Source: Methylobacter sp. (GTDB lineage: Bacteria > Pseudomonadota > Gammaproteobacteria > Methylococcales > Methylomonadaceae). Taken from it: 64,000 nucleotides of DNA. Under the pieces are notes generated by a model that ran no database searches, was not told where the DNA came from, and worked only from the letters and a program-made list of their open reading frames with translations. The stretch spans positions 1 to 64,000 of the forward strand of contig JAURZV010000090.1 of the NCBI GenBank assembly GCA_030653175.1, written 5' to 3'. The position numbers were made by a program, and so were the translations under genes. Numbering within the stretch: position 1 is the stretch's first letter; every line of letters begins with the position of its first letter. Shown in pieces: positions 16,565 through 24,906 of this stretch.

Positions 16565-17239
16565 ATGTCAGCTATTTATCCCGTACTTGGCTTCACTCAC
16601 CCTTTGAGTTCAATAACTCACTTTTTAGGCGCAATATTCTTTACTTATCAGGCCATCCTCATGCTTCGACGGGGAAAAGGGTCGGGCATTCGTATCATCT
16701 CACTGGCTGTATTTTCCGGTTCCTGTATTTTTTTATTACTGGTCAGTGGTATTTATCATTTGTTAACAACAACCGGAACAGCGCATACAATTTTTCAACG
16801 ACTCGACCATGCGGCTATTTTTTTAGTCATAGCCGGCACCTTTACACCAATACACTGTATTCTTTTTACCGGATTTTTAAGATGGGGATTCCTCGCTATC
16901 GTTTGGGTTCTGGCCATCAGCGGTCTTATCGTAAAAACAATTTTTTTTACAATAATACCGGAATGGTTAGGTCTGTCTTTCTATCTGGGTCTTGGATGGA
17001 TGGGGCTGTTCATGGGTTTTCATCTTTGGCGAAGATATGGCTTTGCTTTTATCCAGCCGCTGGTGCTCGGCGGTATTTTCTATACGATAGGGGCAATTAT
17101 TGAATACCACCAAAAATTGACAATACTTCCCGGCATAATCGGCCCCCATGAGATTCTGCATATAGCCGTGCTGTTGGGGATAGGTTTCCAGTGGTGGTTT
17201 ATTGTCAAGGTACTGGATCAGGTCTCAAGTATTAAATAA
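16565..17239 (+). CDS. Hemolysin III / PAQR-family membrane protein
   Basis: About 224 residues from ATG 16565, which has GGAGG 11 bases upstream; a longer frame from 16508 lacks such a site. Seven hydrophobic segments. The family pattern of metal ligands is visible: SSITHFLGA near the N-terminus, SGIYHLL, QRLDHAAIF with its Asp-His, and GPHEILHIAVLLG near the C-terminus. The bacterial branch (YqfA, HlyIII) is related to adiponectin receptors and thought to be zinc-dependent hydrolases of lipids; the hemolysin name is historical. Stands alone in an accessory region. Confidence 0.85.
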   Translation: MSAIYPVLGFTHPLSSITHFLGAIFFTYQAILMLRRGKGSGIRIISLAVFSGSCIFLLLVSGIYHLLTTTGTAHTIFQRLDHAAIFLVIAGTFTPIHCILFTGFLRWGFLAIVWVLAISGLIVKTIFFTIIPEWLGLSFYLGLGWMGLFMGFHLWRRYGFAFIQPLVLGGIFYTIGAIIEYHQKLTILPGIIGPHEILHIAVLLGIGFQWWFIVKVLDQVSSIK

Positions 17240-17251
17240 CGGAATCATCGG

Positions 17252-17506
17252 CTAAACGAAGACAACACCATACCGGCACGGATTGCCTGAATAACGACTA
17301 TTAAAAACAACCTTTCCCAGCAATCCATAATAAACCGCTATTGATTCAGCCATTTCCGGCGCATACTTGACTTCGATACGGAGGTATCGAACAGGGCTTT
17401 CGAGTTTGGCGCGTCCCAAAAGCAATTGGATCGTTTGATGATATAAAAACTTTAGTTCTCCACAGCGCGTGAGCCAGTCCCTTATCCTCAACAAATCATT
17501 TGGCAT
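17252..17506 (-). CDS. Uncertain 84-residue protein
   Basis: A frame from ATG 17506 with sequence starting MPNDLLRIRDWLTRCG and containing VRYLRIEVKYAPEMAESIA. It has a plausible amino-acid composition but no clear ribosome-binding site, no recognised domain, and ends 12 bases past the convergent hemolysin III gene. Could be a real orphan gene or a fragment. Confidence 0.3.
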   Translation of the reverse strand: MPNDLLRIRDWLTRCGELKFLYHQTIQLLLGRAKLESPVRYLRIEVKYAPEMAESIAVYYGLLGKVVFNSRYSGNPCRYGVVFV

Positions 17507-17677
17507 TAAAAAATACTTGGAGCTTTGGTAATGAACGGCATTCAGCTCAATAGCGGATTCACCTGGTATAGGTAATAGCGCTTATTGATCGAAGAAGTTG
17601 AACCTCCTATCTTATAGATACCCGTACAACACCAACCGATTTTTCAGGATTATTTAAATTAAAATAGGAAAGTGAAC

Positions 17678-18064
17678 ATGAAAAGAATAAATCTAGCGGC
17701 AATATTATTGGTTTTATCCGTATTTACCAGCGCTGTTTATGCCGATATTACCCTGCAATCCAAAGAAGAAGTAGAGGGTACCTGGAAGCTGCAATCCACC
17801 AAAAACTCTTTAACCGATAAAGAATCGATCCCGAGGGAAGATACCTGGATATTTAAAGACGGCAAAGTGACTATCTTACATATTCCGCGCGACGGAAAAT
17901 TCTATGATCAACCGCCGGTAAATTACGAAATAGAAGACGGTAAACTAAAAGTTGCTCTGGTGGGTAATAACAGGTTTGACGTATTTTCTTTAGTGGAAAA
18001 AGACGACAAGAGTATGACCCTAAAAGGAAAATTCGGCGGCTATTATTACTTTACTAAAAAGTAG
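17678..18064 (+). CDS. Secreted lipocalin-like small protein
   Basis: 128 residues from ATG 17678, with AGGA seven bases upstream. Signal peptide: KRINLAAILLVLSVFTSAVYA, cleaved before DITLQ. The mature part begins EEVEGTWKLQSTK and shows alternating beta strands (DTWIFKDGKVTIL, YEIEDGKLKVAL, MTLKGKFGGYYYF), the look of a small lipocalin-like or DUF-type beta barrel in which GxW opens the first strand. Periplasmic. No partner in the neighbourhood. A decayed lipoprotein at 28901-29164 has a similar ISNGKVTSNDKSYYYF strand pattern, perhaps the same general fold. Confidence 0.7.
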   Translation: MKRINLAAILLVLSVFTSAVYADITLQSKEEVEGTWKLQSTKNSLTDKESIPREDTWIFKDGKVTILHIPRDGKFYDQPPVNYEIEDGKLKVALVGNNRFDVFSLVEKDDKSMTLKGKFGGYYYFTKK

Positions 18065-18197
18065 TCTTAACGAAATTTAAGGTGGCGATAGCTTATTCCT
18101 TCGCCACATTTCATAGTCAAGTAGGGCGATGCACCCCCTACCGGGCTTACACTCTCCCTGAACCCTTTCGCATATTCTAAAGCGCCCTGCGATAAAA

Positions 18198-18770
18198 TTA
18201 AAACATATCCTCCGTGACATAAATTTCGTGTCCCGAAATAGTGACCCCAATGCCTTGTTGGTTGTATTTCGGCGACAGGATGTTTTTTCGATGCGGCGGA
18301 CTGTCCATCCACCCCTGCACGGTCGATTGCACAATTTCTTCCTGAGTTTTCCAGACGTATTCTCTTTTTACTTTGACACCGTTTTGTTTCGTCGTAACGA
18401 CCTTATCGTAAAGATGATTCATAAATATATTTTCACCCGGACCGATTGCCCAGGTATTAGGGTCGTGTTGCTTTTTCTTGTTCCATCCCAGATTTTTAGC
18501 TCGCTCGACGGGATCTTCCCCCTGCAGATTCGTGTGGCTAAAAAAATGATAGCTCGCCATGTCGCTGCTATGCTTGCGGGCGATGGCGGCGAGTAGCGCA
18601 TCCCTATCCAATTGGGACAACCCGTGATTTTGTCGCTCCCGGTTTATCTGTTGATGAATTTGGCGTTCAAGTTCAGCAGCAGTTATCTCCGGCTGCGCGC
18701 CAGTATCGGCTGCTACCGGATAATGAGCAAGGCCGAGGCAAAAAATGAGCATGGATAAAATTCGTTGCAT
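18198..18770 (-). CDS. Secreted CAP-domain protein (SCP/PR-1 family)
   Basis: 190 residues. Signal peptide (MQRILSMLIFCLGLAHYPVAA). The CAP domain fills the rest: INRERQNHGLSQLDRDALL, then the conserved ARKHSSDMASYHFFSHTN, GENIF, and WMDSPPHRKNILSPKYNQ with the GIGV strand. These provide the His and Glu residues of the CAP cavity. Periplasmic or secreted; bacterial members are related to YkwD and their role is not settled. It lies convergent with the lipocalin-like gene. Confidence 0.88.
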   Translation of the reverse strand: MQRILSMLIFCLGLAHYPVAADTGAQPEITAAELERQIHQQINRERQNHGLSQLDRDALLAAIARKHSSDMASYHFFSHTNLQGEDPVERAKNLGWNKKKQHDPNTWAIGPGENIFMNHLYDKVVTTKQNGVKVKREYVWKTQEEIVQSTVQGWMDSPPHRKNILSPKYNQQGIGVTISGHEIYVTEDMF

Positions 18771-18851
18771 AATCTTGATACAGGAATAGCGGTGTAAATA
18801 AAGAAAACGTAGCGGGGCATTCGGTATTCGGAAAAAAAAGCAAAAAAGTGT

Positions 18852-18910
18852 CAGGTCTTTCCTTGTGCATAATCAAGTTTATTTTGAAGTAATGCACAAT
18901 GCAAGACCTG
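18852..18910. repeat. Long imperfect inverted repeat
   Basis: CAGGTCTTTCCTTGTGCAT (18852-18870) pairs with ATGCACAATGCAAGACCTG (18892-18910), 17 of 19 positions, around an AT-rich loop of 21 bases. T-runs lie on both outer sides, so it might end transcripts in both directions. Confidence 0.5.
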
Positions 18911-19034
18911 GAACCTTTTTGTTTACGATATTCCTCTACCGATGCATTCAAGAGGAATCGGCGCGTATCGGAAGGCTTGGGACGCATTTTTTGCTTGGTC
19001 TCAACATTCCCGGGCATTCAGCATTGAAGAAATA
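18906..19034 (+). pseudogene. SnoaL-like domain fragment ending at a repeat
   Basis: In one plus-strand frame without a start codon, 18921-19034 reads VYDIPLPMHSRGIGAYRKAW, then DAFFAWSQHS and FSIEEI. This is the middle of SnoaL/DUF4440-type proteins, where a YxGxxAYRKxWxxFF pattern is usual. The frame has no start on the left and passes straight into the 37-bp repeat at 19035. The rest of the domain is absent. Read as a gene fragment cut at the repeat. Confidence 0.4.
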
Positions 19035-19071
19035 GTTGTCGGGCAACTTCTTTTCGTTGCCCGACATTTGA
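19035..19071. repeat. 37-bp palindromic repeat, copy 1
   Basis: GTTGTCGGGCAACTTC, then TTTTCGTTGCCCGACATTTGA. The arms TCGGGCAAC and GTTGCCCGA pair. An identical copy lies at 19601-19637 and a diverged one near 16264. It sits at the end of a SnoaL-like fragment and just after the stop of the secreted protein gene at 19087. Confidence 0.8.
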
Positions 19072-19086
19072 TTGCTCGTGAATGTC

Positions 19087-19491
19087 TTAATTTAATAACT
19101 TAGTTTGTTTCGCACAACGCCAATGAGCGGTATTAAAATCAACTTCCTCAATGGCTTCTTTGTCCATGCAAAGCCAATACGATGCCGGTTTCAGTTCCGT
19201 TTTGCACGAAGCAGACAGAGGCGCTACCGGTGTTTTTCTGCTCCCTTTAGCCCTTTCCTGTTGTTCGAAGCGCTGAGTAGCACGTAAGCAGATATTGAAA
19301 GCATCACTTTGCGTATCGGCAGAGTCAGTACTCCTTCCTTTTGAGGTCTCCCGAGGGTTGGAGCTGGGTGACAAGGCTTCAGGTGACGACTCCGGAACGA
19401 TCTCCGGACGTTGAACGTCGTTGGGCGCTTGGGCCTTACCAACCATAGGTAAAATCATGATTAGAATAAATCCCGCAACTAATTTACGCAT
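19087..19491 (-). CDS. Secreted four-cysteine protein of unknown function
   Basis: 134 residues. Signal peptide MRKLVAGFILIMILPMVGKA, cleaved before QAPNDV. A Pro/Ser/Glu-rich linker (about 25-65) precedes a C-terminal domain of about 70 residues with cysteines in NICLRATQ, SASCKTEL, YWLCMDKE and HWRCAKQ, probably two disulfides. Family not recognised. The gene is framed by identical 37-bp repeats at 19035 and 19601. Confidence 0.6.
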   Translation of the reverse strand: MRKLVAGFILIMILPMVGKAQAPNDVQRPEIVPESSPEALSPSSNPRETSKGRSTDSADTQSDAFNICLRATQRFEQQERAKGSRKTPVAPLSASCKTELKPASYWLCMDKEAIEEVDFNTAHWRCAKQTKLLN

Positions 19492-19600
19492 GTTAGAACT
19501 CCTCTAAGAACAGGTTTCAAGGAAAAGGATTGCATAGTACGATCCGGCACTATCTATATAAGCCCTTCCGCTTCAGGTAGTCTGTACGATTCCGCACACA

Positions 19601-19637
19601 GTTGTCGGGCAACTTCTTTTCGTTGCCCGACATTTGA
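19601..19637. repeat. 37-bp palindromic repeat, copy 2
   Basis: Identical to the copy at 19035-19071 over 37 bases (38 with a shared A in front), in the same orientation, 566 bases away. It lies directly after the stop of the glutathione reductase gene, where it could act as a transcript-end hairpin. Confidence 0.8.
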
Positions 19638-19643
19638 AGCTGC

Positions 19644-20996
19644 TTAAGTCACAACTTCACGCAAAGTAACAAATTCTTCGGCGGCAGTAGGATGCACGCC
19701 GATAGTAGAATCAAAGACCGCCTTGGTCGCACCGGCCCGAATGGCAACTGCCATGCCCTGGATAATTTCAGGGGCGTCAGGCCCTACCATGTGCATGCCG
19801 ACAACCCGGTCCGTGCTCCGTACCACGATCATCTTCATCAGGGTTCTTTCATCCATACCGGAAAGGGTGTTTTTCATTGGTGTGAAACTGGTTTTGTAAA
19901 TGTCGATGTCCGGGTATTTTTCGCGCGCCTGTGCTTCGGTCAGACCTACAGTACCAATATTGGGTTGGCAAAAAACAGCCGTGGGAATATTGTCATAATC
20001 TACCGGCTTCGGTTGATTGGCATACAACTTATTTACCAGAGACATGCCCTCTGCTATGGCTACCGGAGTCAGGTTGACCCGGTTAGTCACATCACCCAGC
20101 GCATAGATTGACGGCACATTGGTTTGATAGTCATCATTAACCTTAATTGCACCTTCGTCGTCCAATTCAATGCCAAGCGCTTCCAGGCCAAATCCGGTTG
20201 AATTCGGTGTTCTGCCGGTGGCATACATAACCAGGTCTGTGCTCACTTTACTGCCATCAATAAGCCGTGCCTCGAAGCAATCGCCTGCGCTTTCAATAGC
20301 CTCAATATCGGTATTGAAAAGAAGTTTAATACCTTTCCAAGTCATTTCATGGCCCAGAAAATCACGTATATCCTCATCAAAACCACGAAGCAGTTTGTGT
20401 CCGCGCTGACAAATTGTCGTATTCACACCAAGGCCATGAAGAATGCCGGCAAATTCCACCGCGATGTAGCCGCCACCGACAATAATGATACGTTTAGGCA
20501 ATTGATCGAGGAAAAACATTTCATTCGATGTGACAGTGTGTTGCTTGCCGGGTATGTCAGGAACAGACGGCCAGCCCCCTGTTGCAATAAGTATGCGTTC
20601 GGCACTGTATTCCGTACCATCGACAACGACAGTATGCGCATCAAGCAAACTTGCCCTGCCAGTGATAATACGGACACCCGCTTTTTGCAGCAGATTGTTG
20701 TAGACAGCGTGTAGCCGCTCAATCTCTTGATTTTTGTTTGCGATCAAGCTTGACCAGTTGAACGTTGATTGGCCCACCGTCCAGCCAAAACCCGCTGCCG
20801 CGTCGAATTGATCTTGGAATTGGGAGGCATAGACAAACAGTTTTTTGGGTACACACCCCACATTGACACAGGTGCCGCCCAAATAACGTTCTTCAGCAAT
20901 GGCTACCCTTACACCATGACCCGATGCCATACGTGCTGCACGCACACCTCCTGAACCAGCACCGATTACAAACAAGTCGTAGTTGTATTGAGTCAT
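19644..20996 (-). CDS. gor: Glutathione-disulfide reductase
   Basis: 450 residues, the length of E. coli Gor. An FAD- and NADPH-dependent enzyme that reduces glutathione disulfide. N-terminal FAD site GAGSGGVRAARMA, redox pair in GGTCVNVGCVPKK (Cys43, Cys48), NADPH-binding IIVGGGYIAVEFAGIL followed by basic residues (CQRGHKLLRGFD), and the C-terminal HPTAAEEFVTL with the catalytic His-Glu pair. The Prx5-type peroxiredoxin gene lies 42 bases upstream on the same strand. The two would form a peroxide-reducing route using glutathione. Confidence 0.95.
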   Translation of the reverse strand: MTQYNYDLFVIGAGSGGVRAARMASGHGVRVAIAEERYLGGTCVNVGCVPKKLFVYASQFQDQFDAAAGFGWTVGQSTFNWSSLIANKNQEIERLHAVYNNLLQKAGVRIITGRASLLDAHTVVVDGTEYSAERILIATGGWPSVPDIPGKQHTVTSNEMFFLDQLPKRIIIVGGGYIAVEFAGILHGLGVNTTICQRGHKLLRGFDEDIRDFLGHEMTWKGIKLLFNTDIEAIESAGDCFEARLIDGSKVSTDLVMYATGRTPNSTGFGLEALGIELDDEGAIKVNDDYQTNVPSIYALGDVTNRVNLTPVAIAEGMSLVNKLYANQPKPVDYDNIPTAVFCQPNIGTVGLTEAQAREKYPDIDIYKTSFTPMKNTLSGMDERTLMKMIVVRSTDRVVGMHMVGPDAPEIIQGMAVAIRAGATKAVFDSTIGVHPTAAEEFVTLREVVT

Positions 20997-21038
20997 TGAA
21001 GTTTCTCGTTTATAAATGAGATTAAGGTCAATACAGGC

Positions 21039-21566
21039 TCATTTGTTCTGTTTTAAATAATCCAGCAGGGTATCGGCATCGCTTACGGTAAATGGATCAT
21101 CCGGGCAATTATCAACTTGGCCGGGTTCGCTGAATAACTTGATAATTTTTTTATCATCGACAATCATTGAATAGCGCCATGAACGACTGCCGAAACCAAG
21201 GTTTTCTTTTTTCACCAGCATGCCCATTGCACGGGTAAACTCGCCATTTCCGTCGGGCAGCATTTTTACATGCTGAATACCCAGATGCTTGGCCCATTGG
21301 TACATGACAAAGGCATCATTAACGCTCACGCAGTAAACCTCATCAATACCCAAATCGATGAGTTGCTGGTACTTGGCATCATATCCGGGCAAATGCTGGC
21401 TTGAGCAGGTAGGGGTAAAGGCGCCGGGAAGCCCCAAAACAACAATTTTTTTTCCTTTAAAAATATCATCGGTGCTGATGTCCTGCCAGCGAAAGGGGTT
21501 GTCGCCCCCGACACTTTCGTCGCGAACACGTGTTTTAAAAACCACATCAGGTACTGTTGAAATCAT
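21039..21566 (-). CDS. Prx5-type peroxiredoxin
   Basis: 175 residues. The peroxidatic cysteine is Cys54 in PGAFTPTCSSQHLPGY, the signature of the Prx5 group; two more cysteines occur (VYCVSVND and DNCPDD). No C-terminal glutaredoxin domain is fused, unlike the Haemophilus hybrid enzyme, so a separate glutaredoxin or glutathione would regenerate it. That fits the gor gene immediately downstream. Cytoplasmic. Confidence 0.9.
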   Translation of the reverse strand: MISTVPDVVFKTRVRDESVGGDNPFRWQDISTDDIFKGKKIVVLGLPGAFTPTCSSQHLPGYDAKYQQLIDLGIDEVYCVSVNDAFVMYQWAKHLGIQHVKMLPDGNGEFTRAMGMLVKKENLGFGSRSWRYSMIVDDKKIIKLFSEPGQVDNCPDDPFTVSDADTLLDYLKQNK

Positions 21567-21977
21567 GTTGGAGCTCCTTGGTTCATTAGTTAAAAACAGA
21601 ATCAGAATGGGAATTCCAACTCCATAAAATAAGCCGATTTTTTATCTTAGTTCGTTTAAATCAAATTTCGTAGCCTCCCATAGCTTCATTTCCGTGTGCT
21701 GGAACAGCGCTATAGGAATGGCCTTTAGACAGCCTTATGTCCATCACTAATGATTCGGCGAAAACGTTCTTTAGTCTGGTTTTTCAGACTGTGAAGCGGG
21801 TTCGGATTGCTCACATTGCCTTTTCCAGTTGATCCATGACAGCTTTTGGCGGTATCCGGAGTACGGGGATGCCAATGTAACTCGCCTTCCATGGCGCCTG
21901 GGTTCCGGTAATCCCTGCCGGAATGACGACGTTTTCTTAACTTAATAGCAGTGATAGTGGTGCTAAGACTGGAAAGC
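21567..21977. other. Intergenic region with dispersed repeat sequence
   Basis: Holds the upstream region of the peroxiredoxin gene and a repeat-like block at about 21890-21954: GGTTCCGGTAATCCCTGCCGGAATGACG, of a type often seen dispersed in related genomes, then CTTAACTTAATAGCAGTGA, which recurs with one change at 39-57. A 109-codon minus-strand frame crosses these repeats and is not taken as a gene. Confidence 0.55.
21936..21954. repeat. 19-bp dispersed sequence shared with position 39
   Basis: CTTAACTTAATAGCAGTGA matches 39-57 at 18 of 19 positions. At both sites it adjoins REP-like material, so it is probably the flank of a dispersed element. Confidence 0.5.
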
Positions 21978-22421
21978 CTAAATAGCTGCCGCATCCAAAA
22001 GCCGATCCAAAGTACGTATATGCGATTGTTGAGCGGGCAGCAGCTTCGTTTCAATCAACGAGCGAACATCTACAGGCAGTTCGGGATCTTGTAGCGCTTC
22101 CTCATAATCATCTGCGCCACTTTTTTCTCCTTCCTGCAAAGCCTTCAGTGCGGCTTTTTGACCCAACAAATTAGCGCCCCCCTGGACTATTTCCGCCCAA
22201 GTGCCCCAGACTCCCGAACCTTCAGAAATAGTTCCTCCCAATTGAGAGACTTGTGCCTGTAAACTGGAAACCGCATCTTTGTGATCCTCATAAATTGGCA
22301 TTAAATAGTTTGCTTCGCCCAGTGCGGCATCTTCCCGAAACTTATCCAAAACCTGTTGATAAGTTTCCGTTGCTGCTAATTCATTTTTCAGCAGTTTGTT
22401 GATTGTTTCGATGTTATGCAT
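21978..22421 (-). CDS. DUF2383 ferritin-like four-helix protein
   Basis: 147 residues, all helical. MHNIETINKLLKNELAATET, then the IYEDHKDAVSSLQAQV segment and repeated Glu and His residues fit the DUF2383/PA2169 four-helix bundle, a relative of ferritins and bacterioferritin-like proteins. Whether it binds metal is unknown. No signal peptide. First of three small stress-type genes on the minus strand (with 22475 and 23014), each with its own short gap. Confidence 0.75.
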   Translation of the reverse strand: MHNIETINKLLKNELAATETYQQVLDKFREDAALGEANYLMPIYEDHKDAVSSLQAQVSQLGGTISEGSGVWGTWAEIVQGGANLLGQKAALKALQEGEKSGADDYEEALQDPELPVDVRSLIETKLLPAQQSHIRTLDRLLDAAAI

Positions 22422-22474
22422 AATAAAACTCCTATGGGATTATTTCTTGATTACGTGAAATAGCATCATCAAAC

Positions 22475-22996
22475 TTAAGTATTTACTGACTCTTCCTCAG
22501 TCGAGGAAATATCTTCTGCATGAGCCCGCTCGAAGATTTCTTTCGCCTTATCACGCTCTTCACTGCTTTCCGTATGAACGGAAATCAAGGCGCTTCCTCC
22601 CTTAATTTTTTCTTCATAGCGCTTGGCCTCATACTCAGGAATACCTACTCCGATTAAAGCTCCAGTCAAACTTCCGGTGGCGGCACCTACTGCCGCACCG
22701 CTTAATGCTCCCATAATGGGACCTGCGGCGATAAACGGACCAACACCCGGAATAGCCAGACTGCCGATTCCGGCTAACCATCCGAGCACAGCGCCGGCGC
22801 CTAACCCCACTGTCCCGCCGATAGCAGCTCCTTCCGGCGCCTTGGTATGCTTTTCATGAGCAAAATCCCTGGTAGTGGATTTATCGGGAAACAGCACCGA
22901 TACATCATTGTTTGAAAAACCGGCTGCCTTAAGCTCATTAACAATGGTCTCTGCCTGATCGATACTTTGGGCGATACCAAAAACTGCTTTAGTCAT
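22475..22996 (-). CDS. YflT-like stress protein with glycine-rich membrane region
   Basis: 173 residues. The N-terminus (AVFGIAQSIDQAETIVNELK, then GFSNNDVSVLFPD) resembles the general-stress YflT-type domain. The middle, about 55-115, is a Gly/Ala-rich hydrophobic stretch with GXXXG repeats (GAAVGAATGSLTGALIG), as in glycine-zipper proteins. The C-terminus returns to a soluble fold (GGSALISVHTESSEERDKA). Such proteins occur in stress and desiccation regulons. The ATG is preceded by AGGAGAA-like sequence. Confidence 0.7.
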   Translation of the reverse strand: MTKAVFGIAQSIDQAETIVNELKAAGFSNNDVSVLFPDKSTTRDFAHEKHTKAPEGAAIGGTVGLGAGAVLGWLAGIGSLAIPGVGPFIAAGPIMGALSGAAVGAATGSLTGALIGVGIPEYEAKRYEEKIKGGSALISVHTESSEERDKAKEIFERAHAEDISSTEEESVNT

Positions 22997-23013
22997 GACA
23001 TTCTCCTAGGCCT

Positions 23014-23421
23014 TTAAGGCGCTTTAATTTCAAGTTGGTTATCTACCCGCACTGCACCAGGCGTTTGCGTGGCGATTTGTTGCAGTTTCATACTTTCGGC
23101 TTGGCTCTCGACAGGTCCGCGCAACGTCACTACCCCCTTACGTGTGATGATTTTTATGTTTTTCGCATTCACCGATAGCGATTCATCTGCGACCACGGCT
23201 TTACGTATGTTAGCCGTGACATTGACATCACTTTCGGTTTCTATTTGATCTTCCGGGGTTAAGGTAGTGTCATACTTATCTCGAACATTACGTTCGGTAT
23301 TTTCCGCCGGCGAGTCGGCCGCCAAAAAGATTGCAGCGCCCTGTTCGGCCTGAGCATTGCTGGTCATCATTATTAAACTACCCGTTAAAGTGAACATAGC
23401 TAACAATAATCGTCTAGACAT
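23014..23421 (-). CDS. Periplasmic BON-domain protein (OsmY-like)
   Basis: 135 residues from ATG 23421, which has AAGGAG seven bases upstream; a longer frame from 23469 has no such site. Signal peptide SRRLLLAMFTLTGSLIMMTS to NAQA. The BON domain follows: DVNVTANIRKAVVADESLS, NIKIITRKGVVTLRGPVES and GAVRVDNQLEI. BON domains bind phospholipid; OsmY protects against envelope stress. It is the upstream member of the stress trio. Confidence 0.85.
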   Translation of the reverse strand: MSRRLLLAMFTLTGSLIMMTSNAQAEQGAAIFLAADSPAENTERNVRDKYDTTLTPEDQIETESDVNVTANIRKAVVADESLSVNAKNIKIITRKGVVTLRGPVESQAESMKLQQIATQTPGAVRVDNQLEIKAP

Positions 23422-23913
23422 AGTAATCTCCTTAATAGTGAGTGGTTCTTCAAGATAATTGAATGGCATCTATGCCCGCTTTATCCTTCTGAATCAACGA
23501 ATGTTCATCCGCTCTATCTAACGATCAATGGTATCGTTAATCAGGAATTAATCCGCTGTTGCTCTATAAAATCTGTTATCGCACGGTAAACAAGCCTGGC
23601 GGTTCAGTAGCCTCAAAAAACGGCTTAAAGGAAACCGCCTCATTGACTTTGGCTCACATTCAAGCATGCTGTTAAAAGGCATAATGATGTAAGTTGACAA
23701 AACTTTATCGGAAAAGCTTCTTAGAGTCGGTGCGGTATCGTACACATAGATGGCGAATTGTTTTATCCACCCGGACTCAGATTGTTTTGAAATTATTTGG
23801 CGCCTGGGTACAACAAAATAGCCTGATTTTAAGCCGATAATAAATTGAATGAAGTACTCACGGCATAATTAGAAGAGGCGCGACACGAATTATGTGCTAA
23901 TGTTAAAAGACCT
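23422..23913. other. Upstream region of the stress genes, no gene seen
   Basis: About 490 bases carrying the promoter region of the BON gene. TAACGAT-caatggt-ATCGTTA at 23519-23539 is a perfect 7-bp inverted repeat about 100 bases upstream of the start codon and may be a regulator site. A 65-codon minus frame at 23548-23745 has no family signature. Confidence 0.45.
23519..23539. promoter_or_regulatory. Possible operator palindrome upstream of the BON gene
   Basis: TAACGAT and ATCGTTA around a 7-base spacer, perfect dyad, AT-rich, in the promoter region of the stress trio. The binding protein is not known from sequence. Confidence 0.3.
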
Positions 23914-24906
23914 TTAACGACTACTTAACAATTGCCGCGCCCGATTATCCGCGCCTGACGGAAGTTTGTCAGGGCTGGCGTTAATCCAGGCAGCTATATC
24001 TCTCCATGTGGTGGGAGCTTGCAAATCGCGTAACAACATGTGGTAGCCGTGTTGATAAATCGCCACGGTTTTTTCCGTCGAATTTGTCGCAAGAAACCGC
24101 TGCAAGAAGGCATAAGTCGGTTCCTTGGGGATAATTTCATCTTTTTCGCCGTAAAGCATCAGAGTATTCCCGCGTAGCAACGTGGCGCTGTTAAATGCCG
24201 CGTCCATCAAATCAGCCAACCCGTACACCGTTTCCACGCGGGTCGCTTTGATAACCAACGGATCACGGCCCATTGCGCGAAGCATGTCGATATTATCCGA
24301 TGCCACGACGTGTACGCCCTTCCCGGTCAAGGTCAGCCAGGGCAGGCTGTGCGCCAGCGTCCAAAGCAAGCCGGTTTGATACCAGGGCATGGTTGATCTG
24401 GCCCATAACGCAGGAGCGGCGAGAATAATGCCCGCAACTTCCGGCATATCGGCCCGGCTCATGGCGGTGATGACTATCGCACCGCCCATGCTTTCGCCGA
24501 GCAAATAAACCGGGCGTTCCGGATAGCGTTGTTTGATCAGTCGCACCAAAGCTTGTAAATCTTTGGTGTAGGTTTCGCCTCCTGCCCATAATCCGCGCTT
24601 TGGAGCCATGCCGAAACCGCGTTGATCGTAAGCGAAACAGGCAATACCCTGTTTGCTGAAATACTCTCCCGGCGTATCAAAAAAACGGCTGTAGTCGTTA
24701 AAGCCATGCAGCGCGATAATGACCGCACGCGGTTCGGTTTTCGGCAGCCAATGGCGTAACGGCAAATTTGTCCCATCTTCAGTGAGGAAAGTGTTCTCGC
24801 CAAGCTGAGCCGCATTGTTTTTTGCGCCAAGCGGATAAGTCATCGGCATACAGCCGCTTTGGGTAATAAGCAGCAAAAGAGCAATCAGTGTGTATCGGAG
24901 TTTCAT
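23914..24906 (-). CDS. Lipoprotein alpha/beta hydrolase (monoacylglycerol lipase-like)
   Basis: 330 residues. Lipoprotein signal peptide MKLRYTLIALLLLITQSGC with Cys19. The serine-aminopeptidase S33/Hydrolase_4 fold follows: AVIIALHGFNDYSRFF (oxyanion HG), FAYDQRGFGMAP, nucleophile elbow GESMGG, an acidic residue in YGEKDEIIP, and the catalytic His in YQHGYHMLL. This matches monoacylglycerol lipase-like enzymes, here anchored in the envelope. Divergent from mtgA. Confidence 0.85.
   Translation of the reverse strand: MKLRYTLIALLLLITQSGCMPMTYPLGAKNNAAQLGENTFLTEDGTNLPLRHWLPKTEPRAVIIALHGFNDYSRFFDTPGEYFSKQGIACFAYDQRGFGMAPKRGLWAGGETYTKDLQALVRLIKQRYPERPVYLLGESMGGAIVITAMSRADMPEVAGIILAAPALWARSTMPWYQTGLLWTLAHSLPWLTLTGKGVHVVASDNIDMLRAMGRDPLVIKATRVETVYGLADLMDAAFNSATLLRGNTLMLYGEKDEIIPKEPTYAFLQRFLATNSTEKTVAIYQHGYHMLLRDLQAPTTWRDIAAWINASPDKLPSGADNRARQLLSSR

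Noticed and set aside
18673-19017. 114-codon minus-strand frame
   Set aside because: Overlaps the start of the CAP gene in another frame and the inverted repeat; the SnoaL-like reading on the plus strand explains part of it better.
21725-22054. 109-codon minus-strand frame
   Set aside because: Crosses dispersed repeat sequence and overlaps the DUF2383 gene; composition follows the repeats.
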